DNA of 64,000 nt, from the NCBI RefSeq assembly GCF_024346315.1, contig NZ_JAGQCS010000002.1, forward strand, positions 372,001 through 436,000, in the 5' to 3' direction. This document shows, in pieces, positions 1 to 7,694 of the stretch. Position 1 is the first letter of the stretch. Every line of letters begins with the position of its first letter. Below the pieces are notes generated by a model. That model had not been told where the DNA came from, did no database searches, and worked only from the letters and a program-made list of their open reading frames with translations. The position numbers and the translations under genes were made by a program. This DNA is from Cyanobium sp. ATX 6F1. GTDB taxonomy: Bacteria; Cyanobacteriota; Cyanobacteriia; PCC-6307; Cyanobiaceae.

Positions 1-80
1 AGTTGCCTCCCCAGGCCAAGCACCACAGCCGATTTGCCACTGAACGGGTGACAGGAACCAATCAGAAGCGTGGGGGCCAT

Positions 81-485
81 CTAGAGCACAGGACTGTGGG
101 GGATCTCACCGACCAGAAGCCAGCGCCAGAAGTTCTCAGGCAGGTCGGGTTCAGCACCCCCGTCACGGTCCTGGATCAGATCCATCAGCCAGAGCACCAG
201 CTGGTGGGTGGGAACGGAAAAGCTGTAGAGCACTTCGGGCAGCTGGGGAAAGCTCAGCTGACAGCTGCTGCGTTCCTGGGGGGAGGTGCCGGCTTGCCAG
301 CGCAGCTCGAACACGTGCGGTGTCCCGAACTTCAGCACCCGTTGGCCGCTCACCCGTCCTTGATCGAGCAGATGGATGGCCTGATCCAGCACCCCCTCCC
401 GGCTGACCCCACTGCAATAGGGGGCATAGAGCGCCACCTGGGCGGCGTCATGGGAGGCCACATCCGTGGGGTTGTTGGAGGCCAT
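81..485 (-). CDS. Conserved hypothetical protein, 134 aa
   Basis: I do not recognise a named family. The start at 485 gives a protein beginning MASNNPTD. The open frame continues upstream to 695, but that extension is proline-rich, overlaps the divergent dehydrogenase gene and looks non-coding. The product is soluble, with no signal peptide or membrane helix, and its C-terminal half is rich in Trp, Leu and Phe (LWLMDLI, ENFWRWLLVGE). It is transcribed away from the dehydrogenase at 569, with 83 nt between the two starts. It is probably a cyanobacterial conserved protein, judged from reading-frame quality and composition only. Confidence 0.6.
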   Translation of the reverse strand: MASNNPTDVASHDAAQVALYAPYCSGVSREGVLDQAIHLLDQGRVSGQRVLKFGTPHVFELRWQAGTSPQERSSCQLSFPQLPEVLYSFSVPTHQLVLWLMDLIQDRDGGAEPDLPENFWRWLLVGEIPHSPVL

Positions 486-568
486 CCGTGCGTCGGTCGC
501 CGCGAGCGCTATAAGAATGCCCCATGCTGCCAGCCTGTGGGGCGTTCGCCCACCGATGGGGCCCAGCG

Positions 569-1342
569 ATGAATCTGCTTGAGGCGCTCCTGGGCCGGGC
601 CCTGCCCCTGGCGGGCCGGCGGGTGGCGGTGAGCGGAGCGGGGGGAAGCCTTGGCCGGGCGCTGCTGCTGGAGCTCCAGCGCCGCGGCGCCACACCGATC
701 GCCCTCACCAGTTCGGCGGCGCCCCTGGAGCTGCGGGACAGCGAAGGCCAGCTGCTGGCTCTCGAGCAGGTGCCCTGGCGCTGCGGCGAGGAGAGCGCCC
801 TGGCGCAGCTGCTGGAGGGGGTGGACATCCTGGTGATCAACCACGGCATCAATGTCCATGGGGAGCGCAGCCCCGGGGCGGTGGAGCGCTCCCTGGAAGT
901 GAATGCCCTGAGCGCCTGGCGACTGCTGGAGCTGTTCGTGGCGACCTGCGAACGCCAGGGCCGGCCCGATCCGGCCGCGCCGATCAAGGAGGTGTGGGTG
1001 AACACCTCGGAGGCGGAGGTGCAGCCGGCGTTGAGTCCGCTCTATGAGCTCAGCAAGCGCCTGCTGGGGGAACTGCTGAGCCTGCGTCAGCTGGATGCCC
1101 CGGGGGCCCCCTGGCGCCTGCGGCGGCTGGTGCTGGGGCCGTTCCGCTCCGCCCTCAACCCGATCGGGGTGATGCCGGCGGGCTTCGTGGCCCGCCAAGT
1201 GCTGGCCCAGGCCAGCTGCGGCCTCGGGCTGATCATCGTCACCCCCAATCTGCTCACCTACCTCACGATGCCCCTGGCTGCGGTGTGGCGGCGGCTTTAC
1301 TTCGGTCTGGTCACCCGGCGCCAAACGGACGCTGGGCCCTAG
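569..1342 (+). CDS. Short-chain dehydrogenase/reductase (SDR)
   Basis: A 257-aa Rossmann-fold oxidoreductase. The nucleotide-binding glycine motif SGAGGSLG lies near residue 23, a LVINHGI segment replaces the usual NNAG, and the catalytic YxxxK pair is present as YELSK. The C-terminus is hydrophobic ([20 protein letters not shown]) and may touch a membrane. Cyanobacterial relatives are often annotated as short-chain dehydrogenases fused to a sterol desaturase domain; this protein has only the dehydrogenase part. The start at 569 (MNLLEALLG) is preferred to the upstream ATG at 524, which adds residues unlike the family. The 3' end overlaps map by 4 nt, sharing a palindromic CTAG. The substrate is unknown. 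Confidence 0.75.
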   Translation: MNLLEALLGRALPLAGRRVAVSGAGGSLGRALLLELQRRGATPIALTSSAAPLELRDSEGQLLALEQVPWRCGEESALAQLLEGVDILVINHGINVHGERSPGAVERSLEVNALSAWRLLELFVATCERQGRPDPAAPIKEVWVNTSEAEVQPALSPLYELSKRLLGELLSLRQLDAPGAPWRLRRLVLGPFRSALNPIGVMPAGFVARQVLAQASCGLGLIIVTPNLLTYLTMPLAAVWRRLYFGLVTRRQTDAGP

Positions 1343-2202
1343 AAATCCCGGTCGGTGAGGATCTCGCAGCCGTCACTGGTGACGGCGATGGTGTGCTCCC
1401 ACTGGGCGGAATAGGAGCCGTCCACGGTGACCACGGTCCAACGGTCCTTGAGGGTGCGGCAGTCCTTGGAACCGGCGTTGAGGATCGGCTCCACCGCCAG
1501 GGTCATGCCGGCGCGCAGCTTCATGTTGGGCAGGTCTTTGGTGCGGAAGTTGAACACCGAAGGCTCTTCGTGCAGGTTGCGGCCGACGCCATGGCCGGTG
1601 TAGTCCTCCACCACGGCATAGCCGTGGGCCTCGACGTGATCCTGAACGGCCCCGGCGATGTCGAGCAAGGTGTTGCCGGCCTTGATCTGGGCCAGACCCT
1701 TCATCAGTGATTCCTGGGCCACACGGCTGAGGCGGCGGGTCTCCTCGCTGATGCCCTCCCCGACGCAGAGGGTGATGCAGCTGTCGCCGTGGTAACCCTC
1801 GAAGTAGGCGCCGGTGTCGATCTTGACCAGATCACCGGCCTTGATCACCCGTTTGGCGCTGGGGATCCCATGCACCACTTCGTTGTTGATCGAGGCGCAG
1901 ATGCTGGCGGGGAAGCCGTGGTAGCCCTTGAAGCTCGGCGTGGCGCCCAGCTCACGGATGCGCTGCTCGGCGTGGCGATCGAGATCGGCGGTGGAGAGGC
2001 CCGGCGCCGCCAACTCGGTGATCTCGCGCAGCACCGTGGCCACGATGCGGCTGGCGCGGCGCATCGTCTCGATCTCCCGGGCCGATTTGATCTCCACCCC
2101 GCGGCGGCTCTTCTGGATCCGCGGACCCACCTGGGTGGCGCTGCTGGCCGCCTTGGTGGCCGCAGCGTTGGTGGAGGCCAGCAGTTCCGCGAAGAGATTC
2201 AT
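1339..2202 (-). CDS. map: Type I methionine aminopeptidase
   Basis: Removes the initiator methionine from nascent proteins in the cytoplasm. The 287-aa product carries all metal ligands and catalytic residues of the family: NNEVVHGIP (catalytic His), [16 protein letters not shown] (two Asp), [12 protein letters not shown] (His), LAVEPIL (Glu) and QWEHTIAVT (Glu). About 45 residues precede the catalytic core, an N-terminal extension that I recall from cyanobacterial enzymes. I chose the start [10 protein letters not shown] at 2202; the frame stays open to 2244 but that adds an atypical segment. It lies close to rplS, as expected for a translation-related core neighbourhood. Confidence 0.95.
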   Translation of the reverse strand: MNLFAELLASTNAAATKAASSATQVGPRIQKSRRGVEIKSAREIETMRRASRIVATVLREITELAAPGLSTADLDRHAEQRIRELGATPSFKGYHGFPASICASINNEVVHGIPSAKRVIKAGDLVKIDTGAYFEGYHGDSCITLCVGEGISEETRRLSRVAQESLMKGLAQIKAGNTLLDIAGAVQDHVEAHGYAVVEDYTGHGVGRNLHEEPSVFNFRTKDLPNMKLRAGMTLAVEPILNAGSKDCRTLKDRWTVVTVDGSYSAQWEHTIAVTSDGCEILTDRDF

Positions 2203-2273
2203 CCGAAAACGCCCGTAGCGGTCCTTCAAGTTATCAACCGCCACACTGGACCGCTTGAACCTCCCGCCAGCCC

Positions 2274-2573
2274 ATGGCCACCCCGGCGCCGTTCCGCCGC
2301 CTCCATGGCCTGATCGCCCCGGTGGTGCTCACACCGCTGCTGCTCACGGTCTGCAGCGGCATGGCCTACCGCCTGCTCAAGGACTGGGCCGGCCTGAGCC
2401 GCGACCAGGTGCACCTGCTGATGGTGCTGCACGAGGGGGAATGGCTGGGCAGCCGCTTCGAGAGCGTCTACGTGCTGCTCAACGGCCTCGGGCTGCTGTG
2501 GATGCTGGCGACCGGGGCGGGGCTGCTGGTGCAGAAGTGGCGTAAGCCAGCTCCCAGAAAAGCGGAACCCTGA
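2274..2573 (+). CDS. Small PepSY-like membrane protein
   Basis: A 99-aa protein with two predicted membrane helices, around residues 14-33 ([20 protein letters not shown]) and 68-87 ([20 protein letters not shown]). Between them is a short extracytoplasmic loop, HEGEWLGS. This arrangement resembles the minimal PepSY-associated transmembrane proteins found next to rplS or map in cyanobacteria. The tail is basic. It ends 44 nt before the rplS start and is on the same strand, so the two may be cotranscribed. The biochemical role is unknown; the family call rests on topology and the helix-HEGEW-helix pattern. Confidence 0.65.
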   Translation: MATPAPFRRLHGLIAPVVLTPLLLTVCSGMAYRLLKDWAGLSRDQVHLLMVLHEGEWLGSRFESVYVLLNGLGLLWMLATGAGLLVQKWRKPAPRKAEP

Positions 2574-2617
2574 GCCGGTACACTCCTTGTTTGGTCAGGC
2601 GTATACGGAACCGGAAG

Positions 2618-3058
2618 ATGGCAGCGGAATCCAACGAGTTGAACGAAACGGCAGCTGTTGCCGTGGCCGAGCCCCCGGCGACGGCGGTGAAAACCGGCAA
2701 GCTCAGCGCCTACGAGCTGATCCGCGCCTTCGAAGCCGAGCAGCTCAAGAGCGACCTGCCTGAGATCTACGTGGGCGACACCGTGCGGGTCGGTGTACGC
2801 ATCAGTGAGGGCAACAAGGAGCGCATCCAGCCCTACGAGGGCGTGGTGATCGCCAAGCGCCACGGTGGCCTCAACGAGACCATCACCGTGCGCCGCATCT
2901 TCCAGGGCATCGGCGTGGAGCGGGTGTTCATGCTCCACAGCCCCCAGGTGGCTTCCGTGAAGGTGGAGCGGCGCGGTAAGGTGCGTCGAGCGAAGCTCTT
3001 TTATCTGCGCGATCGGGTGGGCAAGGCCACCCGCGTCAAGCAGCGCTTCGATCGCTGA
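2618..3058 (+). CDS. rplS: 50S ribosomal protein L19
   Basis: A component of the large ribosomal subunit at the 30S-50S interface. The 146-aa product has the full L19 signature: [20 protein letters not shown], then [31 protein letters not shown], and a C-terminal [17 protein letters not shown]. The first 35 residues are a cyanobacterial-type Ala/Glu-rich extension not found in E. coli L19. Start chosen at ATG 2618; an in-frame TTG at 2591 is less likely. tRNA-Trp follows 77 nt downstream on the same strand. Confidence 0.97.
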   Translation: MAAESNELNETAAVAVAEPPATAVKTGKLSAYELIRAFEAEQLKSDLPEIYVGDTVRVGVRISEGNKERIQPYEGVVIAKRHGGLNETITVRRIFQGIGVERVFMLHSPQVASVKVERRGKVRRAKLFYLRDRVGKATRVKQRFDR

Positions 3059-3135
3059 GGCCTTCCTCCTCGTTCACCCAGGCCGCTTCTTTCCTCAGCA
3101 GCGGCCCAAGGGTTTCGCCCCAAGGGTTTCGCCTT

Positions 3136-3208
3136 GCGCCGTTAGTTCAGTTGGTAGAACGCAGGTCTCCAAAACCTGATGTCGGGGGTTCAAGTCCTCC
3201 ACGGCGCG
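3136..3208 (+). tRNA. trnW: tRNA-Trp (anticodon CCA)
   Basis: A 73-nt cloverleaf. The acceptor stem GCGCCGT pairs with ACGGCGC, and G is the discriminator base. The anticodon stem CAGGT/ACCTG closes the loop CTCCAAA, which gives anticodon CCA. The T arm contains GTTCAAGTC. CCA is not encoded at the 3' end. The gene lies between rplS and the PSHCP gene, both on the same strand. Confidence 0.96.
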
Positions 3209-3244
3209 TCCGACTACCCCCTCTGCAGTTTCGCGGTTCCGGAT

Positions 3245-3433
3245 ATGGAGTTGGATCTACAACCCGGTGATGTGGTCAAGGTGCTCGAATCCGCCGCCCT
3301 CGGCTGGGTTCGGGCCCGGGTGATCCGGGTCAAATCAGGCGGGCGTGTGGTCGTCCAGAGCGACCAGGGTCGGGAATTCACCGCCCGCGGCAACCAGGTG
3401 CGGCTGATCGAGCCGGCAGGGTTCCGCCCCTGA
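3245..3433 (+). CDS. PSHCP, picocyanobacterial hyper-conserved protein (Tudor-like, RNA-binding)
   Basis: A 62-aa protein starting MELDLQPGDVVKVL and ending RLIEPAGFRP. Length and sequence match, from memory, the Prochlorococcus/Synechococcus hyper-conserved protein, which is almost invariant in that clade and reported to have a Tudor/SH3-like fold and to bind RNA. Visible features fit a small beta barrel: short strands (VVKVL, ARVIRVK, GRVVVQS, GNQVRLI) and a basic face (RARVIRVK, R in GREFTARGNQ). It starts 36 nt after tRNA-Trp, so it may be read from the same transcript. The frame is open upstream to 3179 but that part lies inside the tRNA. No clear Shine-Dalgarno sequence precedes the ATG. 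Confidence 0.88.
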   Translation: MELDLQPGDVVKVLESAALGWVRARVIRVKSGGRVVVQSDQGREFTARGNQVRLIEPAGFRP

Positions 3434-3463
3434 GGGCCAGCCCCTGAGCCCCGCGGCAGTTCC

Positions 3464-3970
3464 ATGCTCATCCTCACGGCCAGCAACGGCAAGAATCGCG
3501 CCCTGGCGGAGCTGGTGGCCGAGCGCGCCCAGGCCCTGGGCCACGGCTCCGAGCTGATTGATCTGGTGGCGCTCGATCTGCCGCTGTTCACCCCGGTGCG
3601 CCAGGCCGCGGGCGCAGGCGAGCCCCTGGAGATCCTGGCGGCGGTCCTGCGTCAGCAGCAGCGCCTCTGGGTCTGCGCGCCGGAATACAACGGCAGCCTG
3701 CCCCCCACCTTGGTGAACGCGATCGCCTGGCTCTCCACCAGCACGGCCGATTTCCGCGCCCTGTTCCAGGGGGTGCCGGTGGCCCTCTCCAGCCACAGCG
3801 GCGGCGGCGGCCAGAAGGTGGTCAGCGCTATGCGCCTGCAGTTCGCCCATCTGGGGGCCGTGGTGATCGGCCGCGAACTGCTCAGCTCCGCCACCAAAGC
3901 GGCGAACCCCGAGAGCATCGACGCCATGGTCAGCGAACTGCACCGACTGGAGCCCCCGGCCCTCGGTTGA
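3464..3970 (+). CDS. NADPH-dependent FMN reductase family protein
   Basis: A 168-aa flavodoxin-like flavin reductase. It begins with strand-loop LILTASNGKNRALAEL, where the loop would bind the FMN phosphate. The family motif CAPEYNGSLPPTLVNAIAWL and the later VALSSHSGGGGQ segment are both present, as in NAD(P)H:quinone or FMN reductases of the ArsH/SsuE-like superfamily. It probably reduces flavin or quinone with NADPH in the cytoplasm. It lies 30 nt after the PSHCP gene and before tRNA-Asp, all on the plus strand. The physiological substrate cannot be told from the sequence. Confidence 0.85.
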   Translation: MLILTASNGKNRALAELVAERAQALGHGSELIDLVALDLPLFTPVRQAAGAGEPLEILAAVLRQQQRLWVCAPEYNGSLPPTLVNAIAWLSTSTADFRALFQGVPVALSSHSGGGGQKVVSAMRLQFAHLGAVVIGRELLSSATKAANPESIDAMVSELHRLEPPALG

Positions 3971-4039
3971 CGTCGGGACCCGTGATCACAGATACTCATC
4001 CAGTTGCCAGCGCAACACAGGACGGCCAAAAGCCCGACT

Positions 4040-4113
4040 GGGACTGTAGTTCAACCGGTTAGAGCACCGCCCTGTCACGGCGGAAGTTGCGGGTTCGAAT
4101 CCCGTCAGTCCCG
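4040..4113 (+). tRNA. trnD: tRNA-Asp (anticodon GTC)
   Basis: A 74-nt cloverleaf. The acceptor GGGACTG pairs with CAGTCCC, with discriminator G. The anticodon stem CCGCC/GGCGG encloses the loop CTGTCAC, giving anticodon GTC. The T-loop is TTCGAAT. CCA is not encoded. It ends 26 nt before the gltX start codon. Confidence 0.97.
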
Positions 4114-4139
4114 TTCACTCATCTGTTGGAGAGCCTCAC

Positions 4140-5597
4140 GTGGCGGTTGCCGGACCTGTTCGGGTGCGCCTGGCCCCCAGTCCCACCGGCACCCTGCACA
4201 TCGGCACCGCCCGCACGGCGGTGTTCAACTGGCTGTTCGCCCGCCGCCACGGGGGCCAGTTCCTGCTGCGCATCGAGGACACCGACCGGGAGCGCTCCAG
4301 GCCGGAATTCACCACCAACATCCTTGAGGGCCTCTCCTGGCTGGGGCTGTCCTGGGACGGCGAACCGGTGATCCAGAGCGAGCGGATCGAGGCCCACCGC
4401 CAGGCGATCGCGCAGCTGCTGGAGAGCGGCCACGCCTACCGCTGCTACGCCAGCGAGGCGGAACTCACGGCGATGCGCGAGGCCCAGGCCGCCGCCAGCA
4501 AAGCCCCGCGCTACGACAACCGCCACCGGGACCTGAGCACCGAGCAGGAGCAGGCCTTCATCGCCGAGGGCCGCCCGAGCGTGATCCGCTTCCGCATCGA
4601 CGACGCCGCCACGGTCGAATGGAACGACCTGGTGCGCGGGGCGATGCGCTGGGCCGGCGCCGACCTGGGGGGCGACATGGTGATCGCCCGGCGCGCCCCT
4701 GCTGGCGCCATCGGCGATCCCCTCTACAACCTGGTGGTGGTGGTGGACGACGCGGCGATGGCGATCAGCCACGTGATCCGCGGCGAGGACCACATCGCCA
4801 ACACCGCCAAGCAGATCCTGCTGTATCAGGCCCTGGGCCTGGCGCTGCCGCAGTTCGCCCACACGCCCCTGATCCTCAACCAGGAGGGCCGCAAGCTCTC
4901 CAAGCGCGACGGCGTCACCTCCGTGTCGGAGTTCCGCGCCATGGGCTACACCGCCGAAGCCCTGGCCAACTACATGACCCTGCTGGGCTGGTCGCCGCCG
5001 GAGGGCATGGGGGAGCGCTTCAGCCTGGAGCAGGCGGCGGCGGTGTTCGATTTCGAGCGCGTGAACCGGGCCGGGGCCCGCTTCGACTGGGACAAGCTGA
5101 ACTGGATCAACGGCCAGGTGCTGCACGGCCTCGGGGCCGCCGAGTTGCGCCGCCAGCTGCTGCCGCTGTGGCAGGCGCAAGGTTGGGGCGCTGACGGGGC
5201 GATCGGGAGCGATCCGGGGTGGCAGGAGCAGCTCACGGAGCTGCTGGGGCCCTCACTCACCCTGCTGGCCGATGGCGTCGAGCAGGCCAGGCCCTTCTTC
5301 GAGCGGCCGGAACTGAACGAGGCCGCCCGCGCCCAGCTGGAAACCGAGGGGGCCAGGCCGGCGCTGGCGGCGCTGCGGGCGGCGCTGGCGGCCCAGGGGG
5401 CGGCGTCCCTGGGGCCCGAAGAGGCCCAGGCGCTTCTGGGGGCCGCGGCCACCGCCGCGGGCGTCAAGAAAGGGGTGCTGATGAAAAGCCTGCGGGCCGC
5501 CCTGCTCGGCAGCCTGCAGGGCCCCGATCTGGTGGCCACCTGGTGCCTACTCCACCCCAGTGGCGAGGACCTCGCCCGGCTCGGGCGCAGCCTCTGA
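4140..5597 (+). CDS. gltX: Glutamyl-tRNA synthetase
   Basis: Charges tRNA-Glu with glutamate; in cyanobacteria this enzyme is usually non-discriminating and also feeds tetrapyrrole synthesis. The 485-aa product has the class I HIGH motif ([14 protein letters not shown]), the glutamate-binding LLRIEDTD segment, DNLAN-type [14 protein letters not shown], and the KMSKS-equivalent KLSKRDG near residue 252. The C-terminal half is the helical anticodon-binding domain. The GTG start at 4140 is supported by a Shine-Dalgarno GGAGAG at 4128-4133. The last 51 nt overlap the convergent antiporter gene. No frame damage is seen. Confidence 0.97.
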   Translation: MAVAGPVRVRLAPSPTGTLHIGTARTAVFNWLFARRHGGQFLLRIEDTDRERSRPEFTTNILEGLSWLGLSWDGEPVIQSERIEAHRQAIAQLLESGHAYRCYASEAELTAMREAQAAASKAPRYDNRHRDLSTEQEQAFIAEGRPSVIRFRIDDAATVEWNDLVRGAMRWAGADLGGDMVIARRAPAGAIGDPLYNLVVVVDDAAMAISHVIRGEDHIANTAKQILLYQALGLALPQFAHTPLILNQEGRKLSKRDGVTSVSEFRAMGYTAEALANYMTLLGWSPPEGMGERFSLEQAAAVFDFERVNRAGARFDWDKLNWINGQVLHGLGAAELRRQLLPLWQAQGWGADGAIGSDPGWQEQLTELLGPSLTLLADGVEQARPFFERPELNEAARAQLETEGARPALAALRAALAAQGAASLGPEEAQALLGAAATAAGVKKGVLMKSLRAALLGSLQGPDLVATWCLLHPSGEDLARLGRSL

Positions 5598-6836
5598 GGC
5601 GCCGTTGGCCGAGCCGCCTGCGGTGGCTTCGGGTTCGGGATCCACGAGCTCCAGGCGCCGGGCCAGGGCCGGGGCGGTGAAGCCCTGGAGCCCCACGGTG
5701 AGCAGGATCGTCAGGAACACCAGGCCCTTGAGCAGGCTGGCCCCTGGCACCCCGGCCTCCTCGAGGCGGATGGCGAACAGGCTGGCCACGGCGGCGGTGA
5801 CGATACCCCGGGGGGCGATCCAGCTCAGCAGGAGCTTCTCGCGGCCGCCCAGGGGCAGGCCCACGCCCGCCACCTGCACCAGCAGCAGCCGCAGCAGCAT
5901 CAGCCCGAGCACGCAGCCCACGCCGCCCCAGCCCAGGGGGCTCAGCTCCCCCCAGGAGACATCCGCCGCCAGCAACGGGAACAGCATCGTGATCGCCAGC
6001 TGGGCCATCTGACGGATTAGGACATCGAGCTGATCGGCTTCGGTATCGAGGCGCCAACCCACCACCACCCCAGCGGTGACGGCGGCCGGCAGCCCCGCCT
6101 CGGGCAGCAGGGCCTCAGCGCCGCTGAACAGCAGAAACAGCACGCCAAGGGTGACCTGCAGGCGCACCATGCCGCTGCGCTCGCCGGTGACGGGCAGGCG
6201 CTGGAGCACGGCCGCCAGCAGGAAGCCCGCCAGGGCGCCGGCGAGGGCACCACCGCCGATCCGCAGGACCAGGGCACCGGCGAGATCCCCCCAGCTGTCC
6301 AGTTCACCGAGGGCGAGCTCCAGCAGCAGGGCCGCCAGCACGGCGCTGAACGGTTCGAGCACGAGGCCTTCGGCCTCCAGCACCTGGGCCAGGGAGGCCT
6401 TCAGGCGCATCTGCTGCACCATCGGTGTGATCACCGTGGGGCCGGTGGCCAGCACGATCGCCCCGAACACCAGGGCCACGGGCCAGTCGAGGCCGGCCAG
6501 ATCGTGGGCCAGGGCGGCGCTGCCCACGAGCCCCAGCAGGCCCCGCACCAGCACGATCCGCAGCAGGGTCTGGCGGGGCTCGCGGCCCGCCAGGCGCAGG
6601 TTGAGCCCGCCATCGAACAGCACCAGACTCACCAGCAGCCCCACGATCGGCTCGAGGCCGGAGCCGAGCAGCTCAGGATCGACCAGGTCGAAGCCGGCGC
6701 GGCCGATCAGCAGGCCCGAGGCCAGCAGCAGCACCACCGTGGGCAGCCCGCTGAGCTGAGCGAGCAGCTGGGCCATGGAGCCCGCGAAGACGGTGAGGCC
6801 CCAGAGCAGGCCGAGGCGGTCGCTGCTGAGACTCAA
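5547..6836 (-). CDS. Cation/proton antiporter, CPA1-type
   Basis: A 429-aa inner-membrane Na+(K+)/H+ exchanger with about 11-12 hydrophobic helices. Typical CPA1 features are the early [15 protein letters not shown] helix, the ion-binding [11 protein letters not shown] motif in the TM5 region, and [20 protein letters not shown] near residue 350. It should support pH and sodium homeostasis. The C-terminal 35 residues after the last helix are a short acidic tail ([19 protein letters not shown]). The start overlaps the upstream 80-aa gene by 4 nt (ATGA), which suggests coupling. The 3' end overlaps gltX by 51 nt on the opposite strand. Ion specificity cannot be decided. Confidence 0.88.
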   Translation of the reverse strand: MSLSSDRLGLLWGLTVFAGSMAQLLAQLSGLPTVVLLLASGLLIGRAGFDLVDPELLGSGLEPIVGLLVSLVLFDGGLNLRLAGREPRQTLLRIVLVRGLLGLVGSAALAHDLAGLDWPVALVFGAIVLATGPTVITPMVQQMRLKASLAQVLEAEGLVLEPFSAVLAALLLELALGELDSWGDLAGALVLRIGGGALAGALAGFLLAAVLQRLPVTGERSGMVRLQVTLGVLFLLFSGAEALLPEAGLPAAVTAGVVVGWRLDTEADQLDVLIRQMAQLAITMLFPLLAADVSWGELSPLGWGGVGCVLGLMLLRLLLVQVAGVGLPLGGREKLLLSWIAPRGIVTAAVASLFAIRLEEAGVPGASLLKGLVFLTILLTVGLQGFTAPALARRLELVDPEPEATAGGSANGASEAAPEPGEVLATGVE

Positions 6837-7075
6837 TCCTCGTTCACGGCAAACTGCGGTTCGACCCGGATCCCGACGATGGCGCTGGGGCGCACCACCA
6901 GGTATTCACCCTGCAGGTCGTTGATCGGCACGTTCACGTAGGCCTCCGGCGGGCCGGCGTTGAGCACACCGGAATACCACTGCTGGAAGGCCTCGAGGGT
7001 GGCGAAGTTCACCACCTCGCGATGGCCACCGCTGAACAGCAGATGCACGGCGAAGCGTCGGGGGGTCCTGGGCAT
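6833..7075 (-). CDS. Conserved small protein, 80 aa
   Basis: A soluble 80-aa protein with an alternating beta-strand pattern: FAVHLLFSGGHREVVNF, EAYVNVPINDL, GEYLVVRPSAIVGIRVEP. It has no signal peptide or membrane helix. Strong in-frame GC3 and good fit between neighbours support a real gene. It starts 20 nt after the DUF1643 gene and its stop overlaps the antiporter start (ATGA), so the three genes probably form one transcript. I recognise it only as a conserved cyanobacterial hypothetical; a regulatory link with the antiporter is speculation. Confidence 0.7.
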   Translation of the reverse strand: MPRTPRRFAVHLLFSGGHREVVNFATLEAFQQWYSGVLNAGPPEAYVNVPINDLQGEYLVVRPSAIVGIRVEPQFAVNED

Positions 7076-7095
7076 GGCGGCGGTTCAACGCGTGC

Positions 7096-7680
7096 TCAGA
7101 ATGCCGCAGGCTGACGGGATTGCGCCAGAACCAGGGGCTGCAGAGCCCCAACACCTGGGGCATAGAGGGGATGGCGGGGCTGGCCGGAGGCGGTGAGGCC
7201 CAGGGCCCTGAGTTGATCGGCGCCGCCGACGGCCTGCAGCAGCTCCAGCACCTGCTGATCGCGCCCCCGCCAGCGGCCACCGTTGCCCCAGCCCAGCCAG
7301 AGGCTGGCGGGGGAAGGAGCTTCCAGGGCTTCGTTCAGCGAACGGATGATCCAGTCGTCATTGGCTGCGCCGATTGGATCGGCGCAGCGGCGCAGGGCCG
7401 CCGGGCTTGGGCTGATGCGGGCGAACAGGTTCACCACCGTGAGCGAGCCGTGGCCCCAGCGCCGGGCGAAACCGAGCAGGCGCCGCAGGGTCGGGTCGTC
7501 GCGGCGGCCATCGGCGCGGGAGGGGTTGAGGCCGATGAACAGCAGAGCTGGCCGGCTGGGGTCCCAGCTTCGGCGCAGCTGCCAGCGGTAGGCACCGCAG
7601 GGGCTGATCTCGGCACCCCCGCCTGCGGGAACGCCCTCCACCTGGGGGGTGGTGGCAGGCTGTGACGACGGTTCGGACAT
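7096..7680 (-). CDS. DUF1643 domain protein
   Basis: A 194-aa cytoplasmic protein. It shows the DUF1643 hallmarks: a YRWQLRRSW strand, then LLFIGLNPSRADGRRDDPTLRRLLGFARRWG, SLTVVNLFA, and a later LWLGWGNGG segment. The family is found in bacteria and phages and has no established biochemical function. I took the start at 7680 (MSEPSSQPAT), 14 nt from the divergent polA start at 7695; the frame stays open to 7722 but would overlap polA. The C-terminus ends in a variable stretch. It heads a likely three-gene minus-strand unit with the 80-aa gene and the antiporter. Confidence 0.8.
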   Translation of the reverse strand: MSEPSSQPATTPQVEGVPAGGGAEISPCGAYRWQLRRSWDPSRPALLFIGLNPSRADGRRDDPTLRRLLGFARRWGHGSLTVVNLFARISPSPAALRRCADPIGAANDDWIIRSLNEALEAPSPASLWLGWGNGGRWRGRDQQVLELLQAVGGADQLRALGLTASGQPRHPLYAPGVGALQPLVLAQSRQPAAF

Positions 7681-7694
7681 GGCGCGGAGAGCGG

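Noticed and set aside
3-572. 189-aa plus-strand frame at the window start
   Set aside because: It is antisense to the 134-aa gene and reads as His/Gly/Pro-rich low-complexity sequence typical of shadow frames in GC-rich DNA.
4119-5180. 353-aa minus-strand frame
   Set aside because: It is antisense to gltX and has the composition of a shadow frame.
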